DNA of 25,718 nucleotides from an uncultured Acetatifactor sp. Its GTDB lineage: Bacteria; Bacillota; Clostridia; Lachnospirales; Lachnospiraceae. The notes beneath the pieces are model-generated. The model was given only the letters and a program-made list of their open reading frames with translations. It did not search any database and was not told the DNA's origin. Each line of letters begins with the position of its first letter. The stretch's first letter is position 1. Location: NCBI GenBank assembly GCA_910577665.1, contig CAJTOJ010000013.1:70445-96162 (forward strand). The letters are read 5' to 3'. A program made the position numbers and the translations under genes. Below are positions 1-5,933 of the stretch, piece after piece.

Positions 1-385
1 GTGGAGTGTCAAAAAGGGGAACAGCCTGGTATGGGTGAGAAGATCCCTGGGAGAGGAAGGCAGGGTAGAGTTACGTTTTCCCGATGCGGCGGCCAATCCC
101 TACCTGGCCATGGCCGCCTGCATTGCCGCCGGCCTGGACGGGGTGGAGCGGGGACTGGCTGGGGCGGCCTTTGCCCCGGAATGCTATGAAAAGGGACAGA
201 AGGTGGAGACCCTGCCTGGTACCCTGTCCGAGGCAATTGCCTGTTTCCAGGAGGATGCATTGATGTCCCAGGTGTTCGGGAAGGACTTTGTACAAATCTA
301 TTGCAAGGCAAAGCAGGAAGAGTGGGACAGTTATATGCAGCAGGTGACAGCGTGGGAGATCGAGCGGTATCTGTATAGGGTGTAA
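1..385 (+). CDS. glnA: Glutamine synthetase (type I), 3' end only
   Basis: This is the C-terminal part of a class I glutamine synthetase, which condenses glutamate and ammonia to glutamine using ATP in the cytoplasm. The gene enters from the left edge; the first whole codon is at base 2, so no start can be given. The visible residues include the family block RVELRFPDAAANPYLA, followed by AGLDGVERGL, the LPGTLSEAI helix and the usual terminal motif EEWDSYMQQVTAWEIERYL. The segment between ECYEKGQ and LPGTL, where the adenylylation-type loop lies in enterobacterial enzymes, is short. It ends in TAA at 383-385, and an ANTAR regulator starts 55 nt later on the same strand. That pairing is recurrent in Clostridia and suggests control of nitrogen assimilation by antitermination. 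The family call is secure; the subtype is not determinable from the fragment. Confidence 0.93.
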   Translation, partial: WSVKKGNSLVWVRRSLGEEGRVELRFPDAAANPYLAMAACIAAGLDGVERGLAGAAFAPECYEKGQKVETLPGTLSEAIACFQEDALMSQVFGKDFVQIYCKAKQEEWDSYMQQVTAWEIERYLYRV

Positions 386-440
386 ACGGAATGAAATTTT
401 TCTAAGTTTCCAGGACATAAGAGAGTAAGGGGTGAGGGGT

Positions 441-980
441 ATGGGCAGCATCATCGTGGCAATGCCAAGACAGGAAGATGCGAAGAAGATCAGTGAAATC
501 CTAAAGAGCCGTGGCTTGGAGACGGCGGCCCTGTGTACCACGGCATCCCAGGTCCTGGCCAGGGTGCATGACCTGGATGCCGGTGTGGTCATATGCGGCA
601 GGCGTTTTCCGGATATGCATTACAGCCAGATGGCAGAATATCTGCCGGAATATTTCACCGTGGTACTGCTGTGCACCAACCCGGTTCCGGATGGGAGGGC
701 AGGCAATGTGGTGATGATACAGATGCCCTTCAAAGCCAGTGACTTGACAGGAACAGTGGAAATGCTTCTCTCTCAGCTTCATAGGCGGCTGAAGAAAAAG
801 GCAGGCCCGGCCATCCGTTCCCAGGCCGACAGGAAAGAGATCGAGGCGGCTAAGAAGCTGCTGATGGAGCGGAATCACATGACGGAACCGGAGGCCTTCC
901 GCTATATCCAGAAATGCAGTATGGACTCCGGGACCAACATGGTGGAGATGGCACAGATGATCCTGCTGATGCAGGAATGA
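441..980 (+). CDS. ANTAR-domain RNA-binding antiterminator with pseudo-receiver domain
   Basis: A 179-residue two-domain regulator. The N-terminal ~115 residues resemble a response-regulator receiver, but where a receiver has its phospho-acceptor Asp the sequence reads VVICGRRFPDM, so Asp appears replaced by Gly and phosphorylation is unlikely. The C-terminal ~60 residues (RKEIEAAKKLLMERNHMTEPEAF onward) have the three-helix ANTAR pattern, which in characterised members binds paired RNA hairpins and prevents transcription termination. I chose the ATG at 441 over an in-frame GTG at 432 because AAGGGG at 427-432 gives a proper Shine-Dalgarno distance. It follows the glutamine synthetase gene, so the likely target is the leader of that operon, outside the window. 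Domain assignment is confident; the target is inferred. Confidence 0.88.
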   Translation: MGSIIVAMPRQEDAKKISEILKSRGLETAALCTTASQVLARVHDLDAGVVICGRRFPDMHYSQMAEYLPEYFTVVLLCTNPVPDGRAGNVVMIQMPFKASDLTGTVEMLLSQLHRRLKKKAGPAIRSQADRKEIEAAKKLLMERNHMTEPEAFRYIQKCSMDSGTNMVEMAQMILLMQE

Positions 981-1024
981 GACAGGGATAGTAGGACAGG
1001 GAAGGTTTTATTTCTATACCCCCG

Positions 1025-1085
1025 TGCCCGCTTCAGCGGGCATACCAATCAATATTTGCCTTTTGATGACAGACCGCCAGGTCTG
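1025..1085. terminator. Hairpins between converging ANTAR and purF genes
   Basis: Two perfect inverted repeats lie between the converging genes. One is at 1025-1042 (7-bp stem TGCCCGC/GCGGGCA, loop TTCA); the other is at 1070-1085 (6-bp stem CAGACC/GGTCTG). Neither has a classic T-run directly after it on either strand, so bidirectional termination is a guess from position. A third palindrome (GAAAGT-TT-ACTTTC, 1091-1104) overlaps the purF stop codon. Confidence 0.4.
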
Positions 1086-1102
1086 GCATTGAAAGTTTAC
1101 TT

Positions 1103-2608
1103 TCAAACTTGAACAGTTCCGAAGGAGTGCTGGACATTTTGTCCGGCGCTTTTCATCGTGGTGCGCCCGGCGGCGCACGTTTCCGATAGCTTTCTTTCAA
1201 ACCGGTCCTTAGAGGTGATGGCTGGCACAGGTGTGGGGTAGACACCGCTGAAGCAGGCATGGCAGTAGTGGCGGCTACCGGTAAGTCCATGCAGGTCTTC
1301 CAGGGGCAGGAATCCCAGGCTGTCTGCCCCAATTAGGACAGCGATCTCCTCCACTGTATGGTGGCAGGCGATCAGGTTCTCCCGGGAGTCAATATCTGTT
1401 CCATAATAGCATGGGTTCTGGAAGGGAGGCGCGGAGATCCGCATGTGGACCTGGCTGGCCCCTGCTTCCCGCAGCAGGTTCACGATCTGCCTGCTGGTGG
1501 TACCCCGGACGATGGAATCATCGATCAGCACCACCCGCTTTCCCCGGACGGCTTCCTGGATGGGATTCAGTTTGATTTTTACCTGGTCCAGGCGGTTGTC
1601 CTGCCCTGGGGAGATGAAAGTCCTGCCAATATATTTGTTTTTTACGAAGCCGATGGCAAAGGGAAGACCAGATTCCCTGGCATATCCCAGGGCGGCATCC
1701 AGGCCGGAGTCGGGTACCCCGATCACTACATCGGCATCCACAGGATGCCTGGCTGCCAGGATCCGGCCCGCATTCTGCCGTGCATTCTGGACAGGGATCC
1801 CGTCTATGACGGAATCCGGCCTGGCGAAATAGATATATTCGAAGATACAGGTCTGCTGTGGCTTCAAGCCACAGTGCTCCCGGTTGGAATGGACCCCCTT
1901 CTGGTCAAAGACCAGGATCTCCCCCGGAAGGATGTCCCGCACAAAGGTGGCACCCACTGCCGAAAGGGCACAGCTTTCCGAGGCCACCACGTAAGTGCCG
2001 TCCGGTGTCTGTCCGTAACACAAGGGACGGAAGCCGTAAGGATCCCTGGCGGCCAGAAGCTTCGTTGCAGACATCAACACCAGGGAATAGGCGCCGTCCA
2101 TGTCATACATGGCACTATCCAGCGCCTTTTCGATGGAAGGCGTCTGTAGGCGGGCCTGGGTGACAATATAGGCGATGATCTCTGTGTCGCTGGTGGAGTG
2201 GAAAATGGCACCCTTCAGTTCCAGACGGCTGCGCAGTTCGTAGGCATTGCAGAGATTCCCATTGTGGGCCAGGGCCATCTTGCCTTTCTGGTGGTTCACC
2301 TCGATGGGCTGGCAGTTTGCCCGGTTGGTGCCGCCGGTGGTGCCGTAGCGCACATGTCCCAGGGCCATCTGCCCCTGGGGAAGGCGGCCCATTTCCTCCT
2401 TGGAAAACACTTCGTTTACCAGCCCCAAATCTTTGTGGGAGGAGAAAACGCCGTCATCGTTCACCACAATTCCACAGCTTTCCTGTCCCCTGTGCTGCAG
2501 GGCGTACAGACCGTAATACACCAGGCCTGCCACATCGCAGGGGTTCTGGGCATACACCCCGAACACACCGCATTCTTCCCTCAATTGATCTTCGACTTGA
2601 CTTTCCAT
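1103..2608 (-). CDS. purF: Amidophosphoribosyltransferase (glutamine PRPP amidotransferase)
   Basis: First enzyme of de novo purine synthesis: PRPP + glutamine gives 5-phosphoribosylamine. The 501-residue protein begins with a 12-residue propeptide ending before Cys13 (EE-CGVFG), the N-terminal nucleophile exposed by self-cleavage in Bacillus-type PurF. The glutaminase half carries HRGQESCG and the HVRYGTTG region. The C-terminal half has the PRPP loop VVLIDDSIVRGTTS. Cysteines equivalent to the Bacillus [4Fe-4S] ligands are present (QQTCIFEY, PPFQNPCYYG and the CHAC pair near the C-terminus), so this is the oxygen-sensitive Fe-S type. The frame stays open 26 codons upstream, but I chose the ATG at 2606-2608, which has AGGAAG just before it and matches the family N-terminus. 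It stands apart from purEMND, 12 kb away on the opposite strand. Leader elements upstream suggest regulated expression. Confidence 0.96.
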   Translation of the reverse strand: MESQVEDQLREECGVFGVYAQNPCDVAGLVYYGLYALQHRGQESCGIVVNDDGVFSSHKDLGLVNEVFSKEEMGRLPQGQMALGHVRYGTTGGTNRANCQPIEVNHQKGKMALAHNGNLCNAYELRSRLELKGAIFHSTSDTEIIAYIVTQARLQTPSIEKALDSAMYDMDGAYSLVLMSATKLLAARDPYGFRPLCYGQTPDGTYVVASESCALSAVGATFVRDILPGEILVFDQKGVHSNREHCGLKPQQTCIFEYIYFARPDSVIDGIPVQNARQNAGRILAARHPVDADVVIGVPDSGLDAALGYARESGLPFAIGFVKNKYIGRTFISPGQDNRLDQVKIKLNPIQEAVRGKRVVLIDDSIVRGTTSRQIVNLLREAGASQVHMRISAPPFQNPCYYGTDIDSRENLIACHHTVEEIAVLIGADSLGFLPLEDLHGLTGSRHYCHACFSGVYPTPVPAITSKDRFERKLSETCAAGRTTMKSAGQNVQHSFGTVQV

Positions 2609-2688
2609 TTTCTTCCTGCCTCTCTTCTGCCATAGGGATTTGTCCCATGGTTTCCAAATATCCATCATTCTGCTGTAAAGCAACATGC

Positions 2689-2697
2689 ATCATAACA
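2689..2697 (-). promoter_or_regulatory. Candidate extended -10 promoter for purF
   Basis: On the minus strand TGTTATGAT fits an extended -10 (TGnTATGAT). The -35 at correct spacing (TTATTG) is weak. It lies downstream of the leader terminator, so it could drive purF directly with a ~75-nt leader. It competes with the promoter candidate at 2789-2817. Confidence 0.4.
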
Positions 2698-2715
2698 CGT
2701 GGCAATCAGAACAAT

Positions 2716-2761
2716 AAAAAAGCGTCCATCCTGGCAAGGATATCCTGCCAGGAAAGAACGC
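2716..2761 (-). terminator. Strong intrinsic terminator between rpn and purF (possible purF attenuator)
   Basis: On the minus strand a long stem forms: an outer GCGTTC/GGACGC arm with one G-T pair (2756-2761 with 2722-2727) and an inner CCTGGCA/TGCCAGG arm (2746-2752 with 2730-2736). It is followed directly by six T (2716-2721). It may simply end rpn transcription (rpn stop at 2831). However, a good promoter at 2789-2817 lies between the rpn stop and this hairpin, so the hairpin could act as a purF leader attenuator. Confidence 0.8.
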
Positions 2762-2788
2762 CATTGTTCATTGCCTGTTACCTGTTCT

Positions 2789-2817
2789 ATGGTAGCACAG
2801 GGGAGAGTGGATGTCAA
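2789..2817 (-). promoter_or_regulatory. Candidate sigma-70 promoter upstream of purF terminator
   Basis: The minus strand shows TTGACA (2812-2817), a 17-nt spacer and TACCAT (2789-2794). The -35 is consensus and the -10 matches four of six. Transcription would start near 2782 and meet the terminator at 2761-2716 after only about 65 nt. Confidence 0.5.
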
Positions 2818-2830
2818 CTTGTAATGCTGG

Positions 2831-3262
2831 TCAATTCCCCCGCAGCCGTTCCATTTCTGCCCGGAGCTGTGCGATAAGGGAGTCGCGCTCCTTAAGGTCG
2901 GACTCTTTCTGTGCGATAAGGGAGTCGCGCTCCTTAAGGTCAGACTCTTTCTGCGCGATAAGGGAGTCGCGTTCCTTAAGGTCGGACTCTTTCTGCGCGA
3001 TAAGGGAGTCGCGTTCCCTTAGGCCGGTATCCAGGTCTGCAATAAGGGAGTCCCGCTCTTTAATCGTAGCGTCCAATTCCACAATGCGGGAATCTTTTTT
3101 GGCAAGCTGGGCTTCCTGCTCCTCTATGTAATGCTGGACGGAACGCTGTCTGCGGTAATAGTCATCACGAGCCTCACACTGCATGCGGACATTCTCATCC
3201 TGGCTGAGCTGATAGATGGTATTGGAAGCTTCCTGTATATATTCATCTTTTTGCGCATGCAT
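2831..3262 (-). CDS. Possible internally initiated short Rpn product (RpnS-like)
   Basis: Within the rpn reading frame the minus strand shows GGGAGG (3271-3276), 8 nt and then ATG at 3260-3262 (Met205 of the full protein). The match and spacing are at least as good as those of the full-length start. Initiation here would give a 143-residue protein starting MHAQKDEY, containing only the helical domain and all the 14-residue repeats and lacking the nuclease core. In enterobacterial Rpn genes such separately translated C-terminal proteins bind and block the full-length toxin. The sequence shows the site; translation and antitoxin activity are inference. Confidence 0.4.
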   Translation of the reverse strand: MHAQKDEYIQEASNTIYQLSQDENVRMQCEARDDYYRRQRSVQHYIEEQEAQLAKKDSRIVELDATIKERDSLIADLDTGLRERDSLIAQKESDLKERDSLIAQKESDLKERDSLIAQKESDLKERDSLIAQLRAEMERLRGN

Positions 3263-3874
3263 CTTGATTTCCTCCCAGGTAGTTGCCTTGAAGAGGGCGG
3301 CCCATTTGTCAATATGATACTGCCGGTCCTCCCCGGTTGCCAGGTCCGTATGGGTTAAGTCTACCACAGAAAGACGCAGTTTGTCACTATAAACAGTATG
3401 ATTCCTGATATTTAGGAACTGATAGGTGGCATAGAATTCCGGATACTGTGGAAACAGGGTGAAATCCAGCAGGCCAATCTGTATCACAGATTTTACCTTG
3501 TGATAATCCTCTCCTGCATTCACGTTGCCAAAGGCACGGCAAAGGTAGCTTAAAGAGCGTTCGGGCCAGTTATGCTCGTTGATGACCTGCATCTCCAGAT
3601 TGAGGATGACATTGTCATTGAGGACGACTTTCACATCCAGAACAAAGGTCTTCTCATCAATGGCCATGCCCAGTTCAATGGGATTGGTGATAACGGCAGA
3701 CTGGATCTGTGCCGGTTCCAGATGAAGCAGCGAGCAGACCAGCCCCTTTAGGGCCTTATTGTTGCGCTGCAGGAGCGCCCGGAACAGATAATCGTTGGTA
3801 AGGCGGATTGTCACAGGGCCTGTGGCATCTTCCAGGAAATTAGGGGCAGACATGGTTAGGTTATTCTTCTCCAT
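2831..3874 (-). CDS. Rpn-family PD-(D/E)XK nuclease / putative transposase with coiled-coil repeats
   Basis: A 347-residue member of the recombination-promoting nuclease (Rpn, PDDEXK_2) family. The N-terminal ~190 residues hold the family opening RLTNDYLFRALL and a nuclease-like core with Asp80 (FVLDVKV) and Glu94-x-Gln96 (LNLEMQV), the usual D...ExQ variant. Residues ~205-347 are charged and helical, ending in six 14-residue units, three of them exactly RDSLIAQKESDLKE, which predict a long coiled coil. The ATG at 3874 was chosen because AAAGGA precedes it by 8-9 nt; 26 more codons are open upstream without a ribosome site. The gene is monocistronic, with its own promoter at 4166-4194 and a terminator at 2716-2761. 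Known enterobacterial relatives are toxic nucleases whose separately translated C-terminal fragments act as antitoxins; an equivalent internal start is visible here. Function in this organism is inferred. Confidence 0.88.
   Translation of the reverse strand: MEKNNLTMSAPNFLEDATGPVTIRLTNDYLFRALLQRNNKALKGLVCSLLHLEPAQIQSAVITNPIELGMAIDEKTFVLDVKVVLNDNVILNLEMQVINEHNWPERSLSYLCRAFGNVNAGEDYHKVKSVIQIGLLDFTLFPQYPEFYATYQFLNIRNHTVYSDKLRLSVVDLTHTDLATGEDRQYHIDKWAALFKATTWEEIKMHAQKDEYIQEASNTIYQLSQDENVRMQCEARDDYYRRQRSVQHYIEEQEAQLAKKDSRIVELDATIKERDSLIADLDTGLRERDSLIAQKESDLKERDSLIAQKESDLKERDSLIAQKESDLKERDSLIAQLRAEMERLRGN
2839..3090 (-). repeat. 42-bp in-frame tandem repeat in rpn coiled-coil region
   Basis: Six 42-bp units in tandem. 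Units 2881-2922, 2923-2964 and 2965-3006 differ at only one or two bases each, while the flanking units at 2839-2880, 3007-3048 and 3049-3090 are degenerate. Each unit encodes two heptads, so gain or loss changes coiled-coil length without shifting frame. Near-identity at the nucleotide level indicates recent duplication. Confidence 0.92.
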
Positions 3875-4165
3875 AAAAGGAATCCTTTCTTCTATACAAA
3901 ATTGCCAACTGTGCGGTTGGACGCTTCTGGGAGCATCCAACCTAACTCCCACATTCGCAAAACCCGCACTTACGCACTTCTGCGTCTGCTGAACATCCGC
4001 ATTTTGCTCATTTGGTAGTGGGTTGCAACCGCATAGTTGAATTGTGTTGATAGCGGCAGATAAAAATACCGCAAAGTGACAAAGATATCATTGATACAAG
4101 GAATGCCAGTAAAACGGCATTTTGTCCAGATGGCCATCTGACGAGTTCCTGCCTTGAATAAAGCC

Positions 4166-4194
4166 AATATAACACAACCTTTCTGGTCTGTAAA
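4166..4194 (-). promoter_or_regulatory. Promoter of the rpn gene
   Basis: The minus strand shows TTTACA (4189-4194), a 17-nt spacer and TATATT (4166-4171), with an upstream TGT giving an extended -10. Predicted start is near 4159, leaving a leader of about 285 nt before the rpn ATG at 3874. Confidence 0.65.
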
Positions 4195-4224
4195 TGGATA
4201 GGGAGATGTATGTGTGTAGAAAAT

Positions 4225-4317
4225 AAATTATCGGTATATCGATAATTTCAGACGGGATACAATATATAGAATAAAAATGAAAATAAATACGTTCACATAC
4301 ACAATATCTTGTATGTG
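4225..4317. repeat. Two inverted repeats in AT-rich spacer
   Basis: Perfect 9-bp arms AAATTATCG/CGATAATTT at 4225-4248 (6-nt loop) and perfect 8-bp arms CACATACA/TGTATGTG at 4294-4317 (8-nt loop). No adjacent gene explains them. They could be operators or remnants of a mobile element. Confidence 0.55.
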
Positions 4318-4460
4318 CAAAGTCACGAAGCATATCTTATAAGTCACACTTCCCGTCATGTCGGTGCAGTCCACACAAACAATTCGTGAGAAGAATTACT
4401 TCCCATGCAATTCTTGCGTACTTTTTTCATTTTTCCATTTTCATGTAAGATAAGGAGGGT

Positions 4461-4482
4461 GGGCCGGGGCAGGAACCGGCCC
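4461..4482 (-). terminator. Hairpin directly after the araC-type gene
   Basis: 7-bp GC stem GGGCCGG/CCGGCCC starting 1 nt past the regulator's stop codon. The downstream minus-strand sequence is pyrimidine-rich but lacks a clean T-run, so this is a moderate terminator candidate. Confidence 0.5.
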
Positions 4483-4483
4483 T

Positions 4484-5233
4484 TCATCGCACTTTTCCGG
4501 CCTGCTGGTACTGGCGGGGGGTGATCCCTTTTTCCCGCTTGAAGATGGCCGAGAACTGTGCAGAGTTGGAGAAACCACACTGGTAGGCAATCTCGGTGCA
4601 GCTTAAGGTACCGTCTGCCAGCAGGCCTTCTGCGGCTTCCACCCGTTTGCGGACCAGGAACTGCTGGGGGGACTCCCCCACGATCTCCTTGAACCGGTGC
4701 TGGAAATAGTCATAGCTGATATGCATCTGTTGGGCCATATCCTTCAGCATGAGCTTTTCATGGTAGTTCTGGGCAATGTAATTGATGATATATTCGAAAT
4801 TCTTGGTGGTGTAATGGGAGTGGGGACGCTCCAGGCGCCGTATCTCTATCAGCAGTTCCACGCCTTTCGCCAGGATCATATCCTTATACAGGGCAGGTTG
4901 TTCGATGACTTCCTGCATGATGGCCCTGGCGATCCGGCAGATTCTTCCCTGCGCATCCGCATACTGTCCGAAGGCAAAGGCTTCATCCGTGGTAAATCCG
5001 ATACACAGGACATCGCTGTCTAGGTAGAGCAATTCGTCGTGCTTTGCATAAGGCGGGATCAGCACAAAGAAATCCGGCGAAAATACATAGCTGTCCTTCT
5101 CAAGGCAGCCCTTCCCGGAGCCGCTGCAGTAATAAACTAGTTCGTAAAAGTCATGTTTGTGGAACTGTTCGCGGGGATCGTACAGATGTTCGTAAGCTCG
5201 GACGGGGGATTCATCAATGATGTGCTGCTGCAT
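4484..5233 (-). CDS. AraC-family regulator, 5' end probably truncated
   Basis: A 249-residue AraC/XylS regulator. An N-terminal cupin-like sensor (FHKHDFYELVYYCSGSGKG, then FVLIPPYAKHDEL) is followed by a C-terminal pair of helix-turn-helix motifs (LMLKDMAQQMHISYDYFQHRF and CTEIAYQCGFSNSAQFSAIF). Such regulators commonly control neighbouring LplABC-type sugar transporters, and permease remnants lie immediately divergent. The only available start, the ATG at 5233, has no Shine-Dalgarno sequence. The first ~12 codons are the antisense of codons that look like genuine permease sequence. The most economical reading is that a deletion removed the intergenic region, promoter and extreme 5' end of this gene. 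The DNA-binding domain is intact, but expression is doubtful. Confidence 0.8.
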   Translation of the reverse strand: MQQHIIDESPVRAYEHLYDPREQFHKHDFYELVYYCSGSGKGCLEKDSYVFSPDFFVLIPPYAKHDELLYLDSDVLCIGFTTDEAFAFGQYADAQGRICRIARAIMQEVIEQPALYKDMILAKGVELLIEIRRLERPHSHYTTKNFEYIINYIAQNYHEKLMLKDMAQQMHISYDYFQHRFKEIVGESPQQFLVRKRVEAAEGLLADGTLSCTEIAYQCGFSNSAQFSAIFKREKGITPRQYQQAGKVR

Positions 5234-5707
5234 CTGGGAATCATTAATCAGCCCATATCCTTCCTGTCACAGCCAGCCTACTTTTATCCGATTATTATCA
5301 TTTCGTCCGTCATAAAGGGGACGGGCTGGGGATCCGTGGTCTATGTATCGGCCATTGCGGGGGTGGACCAGGAGATCTACGAGGCAGCCCACATTGACGG
5401 GGCCAACCGCAGGCAGACGGCTTTCCTGGTGACATTGCCCTGTATCATGCCCACGGTCATGGTCATGCTGCTGCTGGCCATCAGCGGGATCCTGAATTCC
5501 GGGTTTGACAGGATCTACATGCTGCAGAACCCGCTGAACCTGTTGCGCAGCGAGGTGCTGGATACCTATGTGTACAAGGTGGGTATCGCATCCAGACGGT
5601 ACTCTTACACCACGGCTGTGGGTCTGTTCCGATCCGTTGTGGCGGTGGTGCTTCTGGGTACCAGCAACTATATCGCCAAGAAAAAGACGGGAAACGGGAT
5701 TTTCTAG
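5153..5707 (+). pseudogene. LplB-like ABC sugar permease, N-terminal half deleted
   Basis: C-terminal part of a binding-protein-dependent sugar permease of the LplB/YteP type, which normally has about 300 residues and six membrane spans. Recognisable sequence starts near 5201 (SDGGFINDVLLHLGI). It includes the permease signature IYEAAHIDGANRRQTAFLVTLP, the EAA loop that contacts the ATPase, and continues to a normal C-terminus with TAA-free reading to TAG at 5705-5707. Roughly 150 N-terminal residues are missing. The first in-frame ATG (5153) lies in sequence that is antisense to the AraC gene and has no ribosome site. Together with the AraC 5' end this marks a deletion junction around 5200-5235. 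It could not make a functional permease as it stands. Confidence 0.82.
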
Positions 5708-5933
5708 GGACCGGATTTAAGAATCAGATCCGGGGACAGGATCCCGGGGCCGGGGAAAGGACATCCTGCCAGGGCAGGACACAGGATAAGCGGGAACCGG
5801 AAGGAAGGGAAGCCTGGGGAGCCGCGGATGGGAGACAAGGTATGGGAATGAGAGAAAAACGGGAAAAACAAGTAAAAAGGGGAAAAAGGGAAGAGGAGAG
5901 ACACCTGGCAGGAACAGCGGCTGGGACTGGCTG

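Larger units (their letters stand above)
3875..4483. other. 609-bp gene-free region, AT-rich on its right side
   Basis: I see no convincing gene here. It contains the rpn promoter (4166-4194) and a ~285-nt rpn leader. The leader has a hairpin at 3915-3942 (GGTTGGA/TCCAACC) that competes with a smaller one formed by GCCAAC (3904-3909) and GGTTGG (3915-3920). A perfect 14-bp palindrome lies at 4127-4140, and a strongly AT-rich stretch at ~4195-4440 holds two more inverted repeats. The weak repeat at 4391-4415 (AAGAATT/AATTCTT), followed by six T at 4422-4427, could terminate plus-strand transcription, but no plus-strand gene precedes it. Confidence 0.6.

Noticed and set aside
1358..2149. 263-codon open frame on the plus strand
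   Set aside because: Antisense to purF, whose motifs and Fe-S cysteines are clear; no ribosome site or recognisable domain.
2609..2830. Known purine riboswitch before purF
   Set aside because: The conserved purine-aptamer core was not seen, and there is too little room between the promoter and the terminator.
2839..3090. CRISPR-like array
   Set aside because: The 42-bp units are contiguous without spacers and encode an in-frame coiled coil.
3970..4167. 65-codon minus-strand frame in the rpn leader
   Set aside because: Starts at the predicted promoter itself, with no ribosome site and no protein-like pattern.
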